Notes under the pieces: model-generated
Told to the model about the DNA's origin: nothing
The model's input: the letters and a program-made list of their open reading frames with translations, nothing else
The model's database searches: none
Translations under genes and position numbers: made by a program
Source: Streptomyces sp. WM6386
GTDB lineage: Bacteria; Actinomycetota; Actinomycetes; Streptomycetales; Streptomycetaceae
Reading direction: 5' to 3'
Assembly: GCF_000972385.1 (NCBI RefSeq)
Contig: NZ_JXTE01000017.1
Coordinates: forward strand, 58,393-122,392
DNA: 64,000 bases
In this document: positions 30,449-42,731 of the stretch, one piece after another
How positions within the stretch are numbered: position 1 is the stretch's first letter
Layout of the letters: every line of letters begins with the position of its first letter

Positions 30449-32221
30449 ATGGGACGTCACAGCTTGCCCGATCAGTATGGGGCGGGCGGCAGCGACCCCC
30501 GCCCACGCACCCGCCGCCGTACGGTGGCCATCGCGACCGTGCTCGTCCTGACCGTCGCCGGCGGCACGGCGGCCGCCGTCCAGAGCGGACTGCTCTCCTT
30601 CGGTTCCTCCTGCCAGGACGACGCGGTGGACCTGAAGCTCGCCGCCTCGCCCGACATGGCCCCCGCTCTGCGCGCCGCGGCGGAGCGGGCCCGTGACATC
30701 AGCCTCACCTCCGACGGGCGCTGCGTCGACGTCGAGGTGACCGCGCACGACTCGTACAAGCTCACGGCCACGCTGCTGGCAGGCAGGCGGACCGACGTCC
30801 AGGTGTGGGTACCGGACTCGGAGCTGTGGGTCCAGCGGATCGCGGCGGACACCAAGGCGACGGAGGTGACCCCGGTCGGCAGCTTCGCCTCCAGCCCGGT
30901 CGGCGTGGCCATGGTCCCGGAGGCCGCCAAGTCGCTGGGGTGGCCGAAGAAGTCGTACAGCTGGATCGAGCTGGTCGGTGCCACGATGCGGGACGACTCC
31001 CTCAAGCTCGGCGCGGCCGACCCCTCGCGCAGCGCCACCGGACTGCTCGCCCTCACCCAGCTGGGCGCCGGCGCCGCCGAGATCAAGGGCGGGGACACCC
31101 AGGCCGCGGCCATGATGAAGACCCTGTCGCAGCGCACCTCCGACAGCGACACCCAGGTCCTGGACACCCTGCCGCGGGATGCCTCGGGCACCGAGCAGGG
31201 CAACCCGAAGCGCAACCAGGCGCTGATCCTCAGCGAACAGGCGGCGTTCACCTACAACACCGCGGCCGACGGCGAGGGTCTCGACCTCTTCTACCCGAAG
31301 GACGGCTCTCCCCGGCTCGACTACCCGTACTCGCTGGTCGACCAGACGGCGCTGAGCACCGACGAGAGCCGGGCGGCGCTGAAGTTCATGAACTATCTGC
31401 GCAAGCCCGAGCAGCGCCGGCTCATGGAGAAACACGGGTTCCGCACCTCCGCCGACGAGGTCGCGCAGACGCTGGTGACGCGGGCCGGCGGCAGCAAGCC
31501 GCAGCCGTACACGCAGGACGCCCTCAAGCCGGCCTCGCAGGTGGCCCTCCAGGAGGCCCTCGGCACATGGACGATCACGGTGCAGAGCGCGCGGGTCACC
31601 ACGGTCGTCGACGCGTCCTCCTCCATGTCCGAGCCGGTCCCGGGCACGAACCGGTCACGCATGGAAGTGACCAAGGCATCCCTCCTCCAGGCACTCGCCA
31701 CGTTCACGCCGGAGGACGAGATCGGTCTGTGGCAGTTCTCCACCAAGCTGGACGGCGACAAGGACTACCGCGTCCTCGTCCCGACCGGACGCCTCGGCGA
31801 CAGCAAGGACGGCGGAACCCAACGGGACAGGCTGTCGGCGGCCTTCAGCGAACTGACGCCGGTCCCCAACGGCGCGACGGGCCTGTACGACACCACGCTC
31901 GCCGCGTACACGGAGGCCACCGCCTCCTACGCCAAGGGCAAGTTCAACGCCCTGGTCGTGCTGACCGACGGCGTCAACCAGGACCCCGGCAGCATCTCCC
32001 GCTCCACGCTCATCAGGCGTCTGCAGGAACTCACCGATCCCGACCGCCCGGTTCCGCTGATCATGATCGCGGTCGGCCCCGACGCCGACCGCGAAGAGGC
32101 ACAGCAGATAGCGAAGTCCACCGGCGGCACGGGCCAGGAGGTCTCCGACCCGTCCCAGATCCACGAGGTGATCCTCAAGGCGATCGTGGCGGCAGGGGCG
32201 GAGGGCAGCGGGCAGGACTGA
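30449..32221 (+). CDS. Solute-binding protein fused to a von Willebrand A domain
   Basis: Large surface protein of 590 residues. After a basic start and a single N-terminal membrane helix (TVAIATVLVLTVAGGTAAAV), residues about 55-370 form a type-2 periplasmic-binding fold (DLKLAASPDMAPALRAAAER; DVQVWVPDSELW). The C-terminal 210 residues form a VWA domain with a full MIDAS: TTVVDASSSMSE, Thr in GATGLYDTTLAAY, Asp in VVLTDGVNQDP. It is anchored and faces outside. This fusion recurs in Streptomyces; the function is unknown, perhaps ligand-gated adhesion or partner binding. Divergent from a CPBP protease. Confidence 0.85.
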   Translation: MGRHSLPDQYGAGGSDPRPRTRRRTVAIATVLVLTVAGGTAAAVQSGLLSFGSSCQDDAVDLKLAASPDMAPALRAAAERARDISLTSDGRCVDVEVTAHDSYKLTATLLAGRRTDVQVWVPDSELWVQRIAADTKATEVTPVGSFASSPVGVAMVPEAAKSLGWPKKSYSWIELVGATMRDDSLKLGAADPSRSATGLLALTQLGAGAAEIKGGDTQAAAMMKTLSQRTSDSDTQVLDTLPRDASGTEQGNPKRNQALILSEQAAFTYNTAADGEGLDLFYPKDGSPRLDYPYSLVDQTALSTDESRAALKFMNYLRKPEQRRLMEKHGFRTSADEVAQTLVTRAGGSKPQPYTQDALKPASQVALQEALGTWTITVQSARVTTVVDASSSMSEPVPGTNRSRMEVTKASLLQALATFTPEDEIGLWQFSTKLDGDKDYRVLVPTGRLGDSKDGGTQRDRLSAAFSELTPVPNGATGLYDTTLAAYTEATASYAKGKFNALVVLTDGVNQDPGSISRSTLIRRLQELTDPDRPVPLIMIAVGPDADREEAQQIAKSTGGTGQEVSDPSQIHEVILKAIVAAGAEGSGQD

Positions 32222-32275
32222 GCGGGCGGAGGGGCCCACTCGGCCGTGCCCTTCCCCGACTACCCCTCGCGCCGC

Positions 32276-33796
32276 TCACCCCAGCGGCACCGGCTCCGGC
32301 AGCCCCACCGGCCAGGTATGCACCGGCTCACCGAGGTGCATCAGCTCGGCGTAGCGACGGGTCGTCGCGGCGAGTGCGGCGTCGCGGTCGAGGCCGCACT
32401 CCAGGGCCCGGTGGAACGTCGCGGCCTGCCAGGTCGCCCCGTTGGCCCGCCGCCGGCACCGCTCGTCGATCACGCCCAGGTACAGGTCCCGGTCCGCGGG
32501 TTCGACCCCCCACGCGTCCAGGCCCGCCGACGCGAGCGGCAGCAGTTCGTCGCGTACCAGGGTGACGGCGTCGACCTGGGTCAGCCCGCCGCCGTACCGT
32601 CCGCGCCGCGGCCAGTCGAAGCGGGCCTCGATGCCGTGCTCGCAGGCCGCGTCGAAGTTGGCGGCGGCGGCCTCGAAGGGCAGCCGGGTCCACACCGGCC
32701 GGGACTCCTCGGCGAGGGCGCGGACCACGCCGTAGTAGAAGGCCGCGTTGGCGATGACGTCGGTGACGGTGGGCCCCGCGGGCAGGACCCGGTTCTCCAC
32801 TCGCAGGTGCGGGACACCGTCGGCGATGCCGTACACCGGCCGGTTCCAGCGGTACACGGTGCCGTTGTGCAGGACGAGTTCGGCGAGCGAGGGGACGCCT
32901 CCCTCGTCGAGGACCCGCAGCGGATCCTCGTCGTCGCAGATCGGTAGCAACGCCGGGAAGTAGCGCAGGTTCTCCTCGAACAGGTCGTGCGCCGAGGAGA
33001 TCCACCGCTCCCCGAACCAGGTCCGCGGCCGCACTCCCTGCGCCTGGAGCTCGGGCGGCCGGGTGTCGGTGGACTGCTGGAACAGCGGCGGCCGCGACTC
33101 GCGCCACAGCTCACGCCCGAACAGGAAGGGGGAGTTGGCTCCTACGGCGATCTGCGCGGCGGCGACGGCCTGCGCCGCGTTCCACACGTCGGCGAAGCGG
33201 CCCGGGGTGACCTGGAGATGCAGCTGCACGGAGGTGCAGGCGGCTTCCGGGGCTATGGACTTCGAGGTGCAGACGAGATGCTCGACCCCGTCGATGTCCA
33301 GGACGAAGTCCTCGCCCCGGGCGGCCACGATCTGTTCGTTCAGCAGCGCGTAACGGTCGACGTCCGAGAGGTTGGAGGAAACCAGGTCGTCCCGGTCGAG
33401 CGTCGGCAGAATGCCGATCATCACGATTCCCGCGTCAAGCTCTCCCGCTTTTCGATGGGCATATGCCAGCGAGGTGCGGAGTTCCTCGGCGAGCCGGTCG
33501 AATACCCGACCGCCCAAGGGATGTGGGGCTATGTTTACTTCCAGGTTGAACATGGCGAGTTCTGTTTGGAAATCTCGGCTTGCGATACGCTCAAGAACCT
33601 GCGCATTCAACATTTTCGGCATACCGTCGGCACCGGCGAGATTCAATTCGATCTCTAGCCCCATGAGGTTCTTCGGGCGATCGAACCGCTTCTCCGCCAG
33701 CAGCCGCTCCAGTCCCGTCAGGCACTTGCGGAGCTTGCCGCGGTACAGCTGCCGATCGGACAGGTCGAACCGACCTGCCGCGACCTTCTCCCCCAT
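32276..33796 (-). CDS. Glutamate-cysteine ligase-like (GCS2) protein
   Basis: ATP-grasp-like carboxylate-amine ligase of 506 residues in the GCS2 group. Seen: PKNLMGLEIELNLAGADGMP (metal/Glu-binding strand), FNLEVNIAPHPLGGRVFDRL, CTSVQLHLQVTPGRFADVWN and GVPHLRVENRVLPAGPTVTD (Arg and Glu of the active site). The likely reaction is ligation of glutamate to an amine; since actinobacteria use mycothiol, the true substrate may not be cysteine. ATG 33796 has AAGGAGGG about 8 bases upstream. The first third of the gene has noticeably lower GC than the rest. No neighbours on its strand. Confidence 0.82.
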   Translation of the reverse strand: MGEKVAAGRFDLSDRQLYRGKLRKCLTGLERLLAEKRFDRPKNLMGLEIELNLAGADGMPKMLNAQVLERIASRDFQTELAMFNLEVNIAPHPLGGRVFDRLAEELRTSLAYAHRKAGELDAGIVMIGILPTLDRDDLVSSNLSDVDRYALLNEQIVAARGEDFVLDIDGVEHLVCTSKSIAPEAACTSVQLHLQVTPGRFADVWNAAQAVAAAQIAVGANSPFLFGRELWRESRPPLFQQSTDTRPPELQAQGVRPRTWFGERWISSAHDLFEENLRYFPALLPICDDEDPLRVLDEGGVPSLAELVLHNGTVYRWNRPVYGIADGVPHLRVENRVLPAGPTVTDVIANAAFYYGVVRALAEESRPVWTRLPFEAAAANFDAACEHGIEARFDWPRRGRYGGGLTQVDAVTLVRDELLPLASAGLDAWGVEPADRDLYLGVIDERCRRRANGATWQAATFHRALECGLDRDAALAATTRRYAELMHLGEPVHTWPVGLPEPVPLG

Positions 33797-34347
33797 CGAA
33801 GCGTCCCTCCTTGGATGGGCGGACCGAAGATCCGGCCGCCGGTGTCGGGTCACGTGGGATGATGCCCAGTGAAGACGATCGATAACGTCCCGCGCGGCCT
33901 TGGCGCCCGCTACGCTGTTTGAAGTGACCGGCGGCACATTCACCGGGCATGCGGCACTGTGCAGTTTCGGGTTCCCCATACGCCTCGTGAAAAACGCCGA
34001 CGAGAATTGGCCGACCGCGCCCCCGGTATTCATCGAGGTCATCGCCGTACCGTCGCCGAAAATCGGGTTGATTCCCACGTATCGCCGACCGGATGGGCCC
34101 TTGCTGTTCACGTCGGAAACGGGTAGACGAAACACCGTCTGAACACGTGTCGTATAAACTCCGCGAACGAGGCAGAAGGTTGGCGCCGACGGTCTGTTGA
34201 TCCTGTCGTCGAGGTGACGCACGGCAGGTCTCACGCACATCCCACGCACCCATGACCCGGCCCCCGCCTCTCTGACCCCGCGAGCTGACAGCGCCGTCCG
34301 CCCACGTCCTCGCGCCACTGTGCCTGTCGAATGAGAGGCGACCCACC
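33797..34347. other. Low-GC gene-free region
   Basis: 551 bp upstream of the GCS2 gene with visibly lower GC than the window average, continuing the dip in the gene's 5' end. It contains an ACACGTGT palindrome near 34144 and several AT-rich patches but no gene I can defend. A plus-strand frame (33900-34142) and a minus-strand frame joining the ligase have untypical codon use. It could hold a small RNA or a complex promoter. Confidence 0.5.
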
Positions 34348-34932
34348 ATGCCGCTGCATGTCCCCCCGGCTCCCGCGCCCGCACTTCGCTCCGTCCTCAC
34401 CGCGCTCGGTTCGCCCACCGCCGTCCGCGAGGCCCGCACTCCCTCCCTGCGCGCCGCCCAGGGACCCGCGACACCCGAACTCCCACTGCCCGTACACGTA
34501 CTTGACGAGATCACCGCCGCGGGCGCCTCCGCCACCCGACTGACCGGGTGGCGTTTCCTGATCCGCTGCCAGGAGCGTGCGGTGGCCGCCGCCGAGACCC
34601 GGCTGACTCCGGACGGCTGGGCCTTCTCGCACTTCTTCGAGGGCCCCTACATCGCCTCCACCGAGCGTGCGCTGCGCCAGGCCGAGACCATGCAACAGCC
34701 CTATCAGCCCCGCCTGCTGTCGGTCCCGGGCCTCTACATGCTCACCCTCTGGCTGCACGGGGACCTCACGGCGGACGGCGCCACCGGCCACCCCGCCGCC
34801 ACCGATCTGCTCGTCCCGCTGGCGCCCGCACCGCCCGGTATCGCGGCCCACCGGCCGCACCGCGTCGCCGAACTGCTCCCGGTGCTGACCCACCGGGCGG
34901 CTCCGGCCCCGCTTCTGGGACAGCTCGCCTGA
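34348..34932 (+). CDS. Hypothetical protein, 194 residues
   Basis: I do not recognise the family. The N-terminal 50 residues are Pro/Ala-rich; the core (about 60-160) has plausible secondary structure, with RLTGWRFLIRCQERAVAAAE, GWAFSHFFEGPYIASTERAL and LLSVPGLYMLTLWLHGD. There is no signal peptide or membrane helix. GAGAGG lies 8-13 bases before ATG 34348. A strong hairpin follows the stop, so it is a single-gene unit. Confidence 0.65.
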   Translation: MPLHVPPAPAPALRSVLTALGSPTAVREARTPSLRAAQGPATPELPLPVHVLDEITAAGASATRLTGWRFLIRCQERAVAAAETRLTPDGWAFSHFFEGPYIASTERALRQAETMQQPYQPRLLSVPGLYMLTLWLHGDLTADGATGHPAATDLLVPLAPAPPGIAAHRPHRVAELLPVLTHRAAPAPLLGQLA

Positions 34933-34946
34933 CATCTTCGATCATG

Positions 34947-34982
34947 GGGCTCGTACGAGCGAAATGCAGCTCGTACGAGCCC
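34947..34982 (+). terminator. Terminator built from two identical palindromes
   Basis: GCTCGTACGAGC occurs at 34949-34960 and 34969-34980. With two flanking G/C pairs the whole forms a 14-bp stem and 8-base loop followed by TTT. Each arm is itself a palindrome. Confidence 0.7.
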
Positions 34983-35178
34983 TTTCCATGCCCGCACCCC
35001 GTCCGGACTAGCCCCATCCGGCCATCCCGAACCACCCGAACAGACAGCGCAGTTGGAATGAACCGTCCGCGTGGGTGATGCGTCATGAACCTGTGAGTAG
35101 CGGTGCTGCCAAATCCCTGCGGATTGACGCCCGTGGGGCAACACTGGTTCCGACCGACTTATCACAACGGGGGCAGCG

Positions 35179-35418
35179 ATGAAAACCACGACAAAGCGAA
35201 AGATCCCACCAATGTGCCAGCACCAGCCGCCGTGTCCGACAGCCGAATCCGCCGACCGGGAGTCCGCCCGACTCATGGCGCACCACCCGGAGCAGGGATG
35301 GAGCCTGCTGTGCAACGGCGTTCTGCAATTCGAGGACACCGGTGAGCTCCTGCCCGACGGCAAGATCATCGCCCCGCACCGCCCCATGGGCACCGAACAG
35401 GTGATGACCGCCGCCTGA
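35179..35418 (+). CDS. DUF5999-family small protein
   Basis: Small protein of 79 residues with the pattern MCQHQPPCPTAESADRESAR, then HHPEQGWSLLCNGVLQFED and TGELLPDGKIIAPH, typical of DUF5999 in Streptomyces. Three cysteines and several histidines could bind a metal or cluster, but this is not proven. The ATG at 35179 has GGGGGC upstream; the conserved part may start at the inner Met (35212). No known partner. It ends in a hairpin terminator. Confidence 0.8.
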   Translation: MKTTTKRKIPPMCQHQPPCPTAESADRESARLMAHHPEQGWSLLCNGVLQFEDTGELLPDGKIIAPHRPMGTEQVMTAA

Positions 35419-35424
35419 GGCGCT

Positions 35425-35451
35425 ACCGGGCGGTGGGACCGACCGCCCGGT
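35425..35451 (+). terminator. Hairpin terminator after the DUF5999 gene
   Basis: accgggcggt (35425-35434) pairs perfectly with accgcccggt (35442-35451), loop 7. Confidence 0.75.
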
Positions 35452-35628
35452 GACTTGAGGGGCCGGCCCGCAGACCTGTGCTGCGAACCGGCCCCGACGC
35501 ATGTCCGGGGGTGATCACTCCCTGTAGTTCCCCATGCGGAATGCGCTCTTCTCCCTGGCGCACTTCCCATGGGCACCCATTTTCCGGAAGACTCCTGGAA
35601 GTTTCGATCCGTCGACGGAGGTGGGGAG

Positions 35629-36675
35629 TTGACAGCACACGAGGTCGACACCGAGAGAGCGCCCGAGACCGGGGGCCGGGTCACGATCACCGAGATCGCC
35701 CGACAGGCGGGCGTCTCCGTGCCGACCGTCTCCCGGGTCGTCAACGGCCGTTCCGACGTGTCGCCCAGGACCCGGGCCCGCGTGGAGGATCTGCTCCGCC
35801 AGTACGGCTACCGCAAGCGCCCGAGCACCTCCGCCAGCGGTGCGGCCCTGCTCGACCTGGTCTTCAACGACCTCGACAGCCCCTGGGCGGTGGAGATCAT
35901 CCGCGGGGTCGAGGAGGTCGCACACGCGGCCGGCGTCGGCACCGTGGTCTCGGCGATCCACGGCCGCTCCGGCGACGCCCGCGAGTGGATGCGCAATCTG
36001 CGGGCCCGCGCCTCCGACGGCGTCATTCTGGTCACCTCGGTCCTGGAGCCGGTGCTGCACGAGGAGTTGCGCATCCTCGGCGTCCCGCTCGTCGTCGTCG
36101 ACCCGGCGGGCTCCCCCGCCCTGGACGCCCCCACCATCGGCGCCGCGAACTGGTCGGGCGGCATGGCGGCCACCGAGCATCTGCTGTCGCTGGGCCACCG
36201 CAGGATCGGCCTGATCTCGGGCCCGCCCCGGCTGCTGTGCTCCCGAGCCCGCTTCGACGGCTACCGCGCCGCCCTGGAGGGCACCGGGCTCACGGTCGAC
36301 GACTCGCTCGTCGTCCCCGGCGACTTCCACCCCGAGTCCGGCTTCGCGGGCTGCAACGCGCTGCTGGACCTGCCCGAACCGCCGACGGCGATCTTCGCGG
36401 CCAGCGACCAGATGGCGCTCGGCGCGATCGAGGCACTGCGCAGACGCGGGCTGCGGGTCCCGGAGGACATGAGCCTGGTCGGTTTCGACGACCTTCCGGA
36501 AGTCCGCTGGTCCGCCCCGCCACTCACCACGGTCCGTCAACCGCTCGCCGACATGGGCAAGCTGGCCGTCCGCACGGTGCTCAAGCTGGCCCGCGACGAG
36601 CAGCCGGACTCGCCGAGGGTGGAGCTCGGCACGGAACTGGTGGTCCGCGCGAGCACCGCACCCCCGGCGCGCTGA
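35629..36675 (+). CDS. LacI-family repressor of the xylan cluster
   Basis: Regulator of 348 residues. HTH: VTITEIARQAGVSVPTVSRV with VNGRSDVSPRTRARVEDLL, including the LacI hinge helix; then a sugar-binding core (LDLVFNDLDSPWAVEIIRGV, DGVILVTSVLEP, FAASDQMALGAIEALRRRGL, SLVGFDDLPEVRWSAPPLTT). TTG 35629 is preferred because GGAGGTGGGGAG precedes it; the frame extends upstream to 35569. It faces the GH10 gene at the end of a xylan-use operon and CGAAA-N-TTTCG boxes lie in that operon, so it probably works like BxlR. Xylose or xylobiose is the likely inducer (inference). Confidence 0.85.
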   Translation: MTAHEVDTERAPETGGRVTITEIARQAGVSVPTVSRVVNGRSDVSPRTRARVEDLLRQYGYRKRPSTSASGAALLDLVFNDLDSPWAVEIIRGVEEVAHAAGVGTVVSAIHGRSGDAREWMRNLRARASDGVILVTSVLEPVLHEELRILGVPLVVVDPAGSPALDAPTIGAANWSGGMAATEHLLSLGHRRIGLISGPPRLLCSRARFDGYRAALEGTGLTVDDSLVVPGDFHPESGFAGCNALLDLPEPPTAIFAASDQMALGAIEALRRRGLRVPEDMSLVGFDDLPEVRWSAPPLTTVRQPLADMGKLAVRTVLKLARDEQPDSPRVELGTELVVRASTAPPAR

Positions 36676-36774
36676 CCCGGCACCGGCCCGGCGGTGAGCC
36701 ACACCGCCGGGCCGGGCCGCACCCCGGCGGACTCCCCTCCGTGCCCAGCCGCCGGGCGTCTCACCGCCGTACCG

Positions 36775-39718
<2,944 letters not shown>

Positions 39719-39724
39719 CGCCTG

Positions 39725-41020
39725 CTACTGCTCTTCCTTCGCGGACTTCGTGATCGACTGGGAGACCTGTTCAGGAGACTTGGAGCCGGCGATGAGCGCG
39801 GCCACGCTGTCGTTGACCTCCTGGCCGACGGCGGGGGCGTACGCCTGGTCGAGGTAGAGCTGGAAGCCGGTGGCGGCGTTCAACTGCGTCTGTACGGCCT
39901 TGATGTTGGGGTCGGTGATGGCGCTCTCGGCGCCGGCGACCACCGGGAGGGTGCCGGTCTTCTTGACCAGTTCCAGGTCTGTGGCCTCGGAGGCGAAGAA
40001 CTTCAGGAAGTCGACGGCCGCCTGCGGGGCACCGCGGCGCAGGGCGTGCCCGCCCCCGCCGCCGAACACCTCGGTGATGGCGCCCTTGCCGCCCTCGACC
40101 GCGGGGAACGGGAAGAAGCCCAGGTCCTTCCCGAGGCCCTTGCCGGCGTCGGCCTGCACGTTCGGGGCCCACTGGCCCATGAGCTCCATGGCCGCCTTGC
40201 CGTTGCCGACGGTGGCCGCCTGGCCGGTCGGGGTGGAGTAGGCGGCGTTGAGGAAACCCTTCTGGAACGGCTCGAGATCGACGAGGGTCTTGAGGTGGGC
40301 GCCCGCCTGGATGAACTCGTCGCCGGTGAAGTCCTTGTCGTCATAGGCCTTCTGCAGGGCGCTCGCGCCGGCGGTACGCATGGCGAGGTAGGCCCAGTAG
40401 TACATGCCGGGCCACTTCTCCTTGCCCGCGAGGGCGATGGGGGTGATGTTCTTCGACTTCAGCTTGCTGACGGCTTCGAGGAACGCGCCCCAGGTGGTGG
40501 GGGGTTCGCTGATGCCGGCCTGCTTGAAGAGCGCCTTGTTGTACCAGAAGCCGATCATGCCGATGTCGAACGGGATGCCGTACACCTTGTCGTCGAGGAG
40601 GTAGGGCTCCTTCGACACCTTCAGCAGGCTGTCGGCCCACGGCTTCGTCCGGTCGGTGAGGTCCTCGACAAGACCGGCGTCGACCTGCTGCTTGAGGACG
40701 CCGCCGCCCCAGGTGTGGAAGATGTCGGGGAGCTTCCCGGAGGCGATCAGTGCCGTCATCTTCGACTTGTAGGCGTCGTTCTCCAACTGCACGATCTTCA
40801 GCTTGACCTTGGGGTTCTGGGCCTCGAACTTCTTGGCGAGGTCCGCCCAGACGCTCTTGGCCGGCTCGGTGGTGGAGATGTTCCACCACTCGATGGTGGT
40901 CGTCCCGTCGGACGACCCCTCGTCATCCGAGTCACCGCAGCCACTCAGTGCGGTCATGCCCAGACCGGCCGCGGCGGACGCCGCCAGGAAGCCTCGGCGG
41001 GACAGTGCCGGGTCGCCCAT
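39725..41020 (-). CDS. Sugar-binding lipoprotein (family 1)
   Basis: Extracellular binding protein of 431 residues. Signal: SRRGFLAASAAAGLGMTALS then GC, combining a twin-arginine motif with a lipobox; it is probably lipid-anchored. Mature features: TTTIEWWNISTTEPAKSVWA and IASGKLPDIFHTWGGGVL, the family-1 pattern for oligosaccharide binding. First gene of the transporter part of the operon, after a 217-bp gap containing a perfect CCGAAAGTTTCGG operator. Functionally equivalent to BxlE (xylobiose-binding) by context; ligand inferred. Confidence 0.9.
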   Translation of the reverse strand: MGDPALSRRGFLAASAAAGLGMTALSGCGDSDDEGSSDGTTTIEWWNISTTEPAKSVWADLAKKFEAQNPKVKLKIVQLENDAYKSKMTALIASGKLPDIFHTWGGGVLKQQVDAGLVEDLTDRTKPWADSLLKVSKEPYLLDDKVYGIPFDIGMIGFWYNKALFKQAGISEPPTTWGAFLEAVSKLKSKNITPIALAGKEKWPGMYYWAYLAMRTAGASALQKAYDDKDFTGDEFIQAGAHLKTLVDLEPFQKGFLNAAYSTPTGQAATVGNGKAAMELMGQWAPNVQADAGKGLGKDLGFFPFPAVEGGKGAITEVFGGGGGHALRRGAPQAAVDFLKFFASEATDLELVKKTGTLPVVAGAESAITDPNIKAVQTQLNAATGFQLYLDQAYAPAVGQEVNDSVAALIAGSKSPEQVSQSITKSAKEEQ

Positions 41021-41068
41021 GGTGTGCTCCTTGGGTACGGGACGGAGCGTCTACGCCCGTCCGCTGGA

Positions 41069-41081
41069 CCGAAAGTTTCGG
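41069..41081. promoter_or_regulatory. BxlR/XlnR-type operator in front of the binding-protein gene
   Basis: CCGAAAGTTTCGG, a perfect odd palindrome 49 bp upstream of the binding-protein start. CGAAA-N-TTTCG boxes are known in Streptomyces xylanase promoters. A degenerate copy sits at 41212-41224. Confidence 0.75.
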
Positions 41082-41237
41082 AGTTGATCCAGAAAGGTTC
41101 GTTGATGCCGCACCCTAGAGACAGCTGCCAAACGGTGGCAACCCCTTGTACGCGGTGAATCTGCGGCCGACTTCCCTGGTGTCCGGGCCCGTTGGCACCG
41201 ACCGGCCCGGACCGAGAGTTTCCGAGGCTTTCCGGAA

Positions 41238-42731
41238 CTACGGCTGCGGCTCGGGCACGTACTCGAACCAGTCGAAGGCCGCGCTGCCCTCGGTGACGTA
41301 CATCCCGACCACCCGCCCGGTGAAGCCACCGGCGACCTGCGTGGACAGATAACGACCGTCGAGCTCGGCCAGCCGTACGCCGTCGATCCCGAGCGCCACC
41401 ACGTCGGGGCCTCCTGCGCGAACTCCCGGCTCCTCCTGCCCGGTCGGGGACACCGGCGAGTCCGTACGGACCTCCACGGTGAGCGTGACCGGCCCCGACC
41501 CCACCGTCCGCCGCGCGAGGCACTGGCGCACCGGGCCGATCCGGGCGAACACGGCCGCCTCTCCCTGGGCGACCTCGATGTCGTAGTGATGCGCCTCGTC
41601 GAGGCGGACGGAGAGTCCGGCGCGCCCCGCCCCGGGGTCCAGCCGGGCCGCGAACCGGCAGTCGTGGTGCTGCTGACGGCGCCCCACGAAGGTGTGCCCC
41701 GGCCGGTCGAGGCTGGTCCCCGTCGCCCGCAGGGTCAGCCATCCCGGCCGCTCCCCCAGCGACCACGAGTCGTCCGGCCTGCGGCGCGGGGAGATCCAGT
41801 GCGGGGACAGGTCGGCGGCGTCGAAGTCGTCCCGTGCGGGCGGGAGTTCGACGGTGTGCCAGGCTGCCGGCGCCGGGTGCCGCTCCCGTACCAGCCCCGC
41901 CCTCGGCCAGCCGTCGGCCCACTCCACCGGGGTCAGGAACGTCTCGCGGCCCAGCACATGGAAGGACGGGAAGTACCCGCGCGGGCGGGTGCCCAGGAGC
42001 ACCATCCACCAGGTGCCGTCGGCCGCCTCCACCAGGTCGGCGTGGCCGGTGCACTGGATGGGCAGACCGGTGCTGCGGTGGGTCAGGATCGGATTGGCCG
42101 GGGCCGGTTCGTACGGCCCGCGCGGGGACCTCGCCCGGGCGATCGAGACGCTGTGCCCATGGGCCGTACCGCCCTCGGCGACCAGGAGGTACCACCACTC
42201 ACCGATGCGGTAGAGGTGCGGCGCCTCCGGGTCCTGCATGCCCGACCCGGACCACACCGGAAGCGGGCCCTCCAGCACCTTGCCGGTCTCCGGGTCGATA
42301 CGCGCGACCGCGCAGCCGGCGACGGCGACCCAGCAGGAACCGTCCTCGTCCCAGGCCAGGTCGGGGTCGATGCCGGCCAGGTCGAGCCATACGGGATCGG
42401 ACCACGGCCCCTCCGGGCGGTCGCTGGTGACGATGAAGTTGCCACGGGCCCCGACATTGGTGGTGATCAGGTAGAAGCGGCCGCCGTGATGGCGCAGGGT
42501 GGGAGCGTAGACACCGGCCGAGGCAGGCAGGTCGTCGGGCAGCTCCAACTGCCCGGGCCGGTCGAGGACATTGCCGATCTGCCGCCAATGCACCAGGTCA
42601 CGGCTGTGGAAGAGCGGCACGCCCGGGAAGTACTCGAAGCTGGAACAGACGAGGTAGTAGTCCTCCCCCACCCGGCACACACTCGGATCCGGATGGAACC
42701 CGGCGATCACAGGATTGTCGTACGTCCGCAT
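41238..42731 (-). CDS. GH43 beta-xylosidase/arabinofuranosidase, cytoplasmic
   Basis: Glycosidase of 497 residues without signal peptide, so it acts on imported oligosaccharides. The five-blade propeller begins DNPVIAGFHPDPSVCRVGED with catalytic base Asp15; DLAGIDPDLAWDEDGS carries the second Asp and MQDPEAPHLYRIG the general acid Glu. The C-terminal beta-sandwich (from about residue 320) is the X19/DUF1349-like accessory domain usual in GH43 beta-xylosidases. First gene of the operon, about 220 bp before the binding-protein gene, which has its own operator. ATG 42731 is preceded by AAGGGA. Confidence 0.9.
   Translation of the reverse strand: MRTYDNPVIAGFHPDPSVCRVGEDYYLVCSSFEYFPGVPLFHSRDLVHWRQIGNVLDRPGQLELPDDLPASAGVYAPTLRHHGGRFYLITTNVGARGNFIVTSDRPEGPWSDPVWLDLAGIDPDLAWDEDGSCWVAVAGCAVARIDPETGKVLEGPLPVWSGSGMQDPEAPHLYRIGEWWYLLVAEGGTAHGHSVSIARARSPRGPYEPAPANPILTHRSTGLPIQCTGHADLVEAADGTWWMVLLGTRPRGYFPSFHVLGRETFLTPVEWADGWPRAGLVRERHPAPAAWHTVELPPARDDFDAADLSPHWISPRRRPDDSWSLGERPGWLTLRATGTSLDRPGHTFVGRRQQHHDCRFAARLDPGAGRAGLSVRLDEAHHYDIEVAQGEAAVFARIGPVRQCLARRTVGSGPVTLTVEVRTDSPVSPTGQEEPGVRAGGPDVVALGIDGVRLAELDGRYLSTQVAGGFTGRVVGMYVTEGSAAFDWFEYVPEPQP

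Noticed and set aside
33900..34142. 80-codon plus-strand frame in the low-GC region
   Set aside because: Codon use unlike the genome, no ribosome site, no recognisable segment; kept only as part of the low-GC finding.
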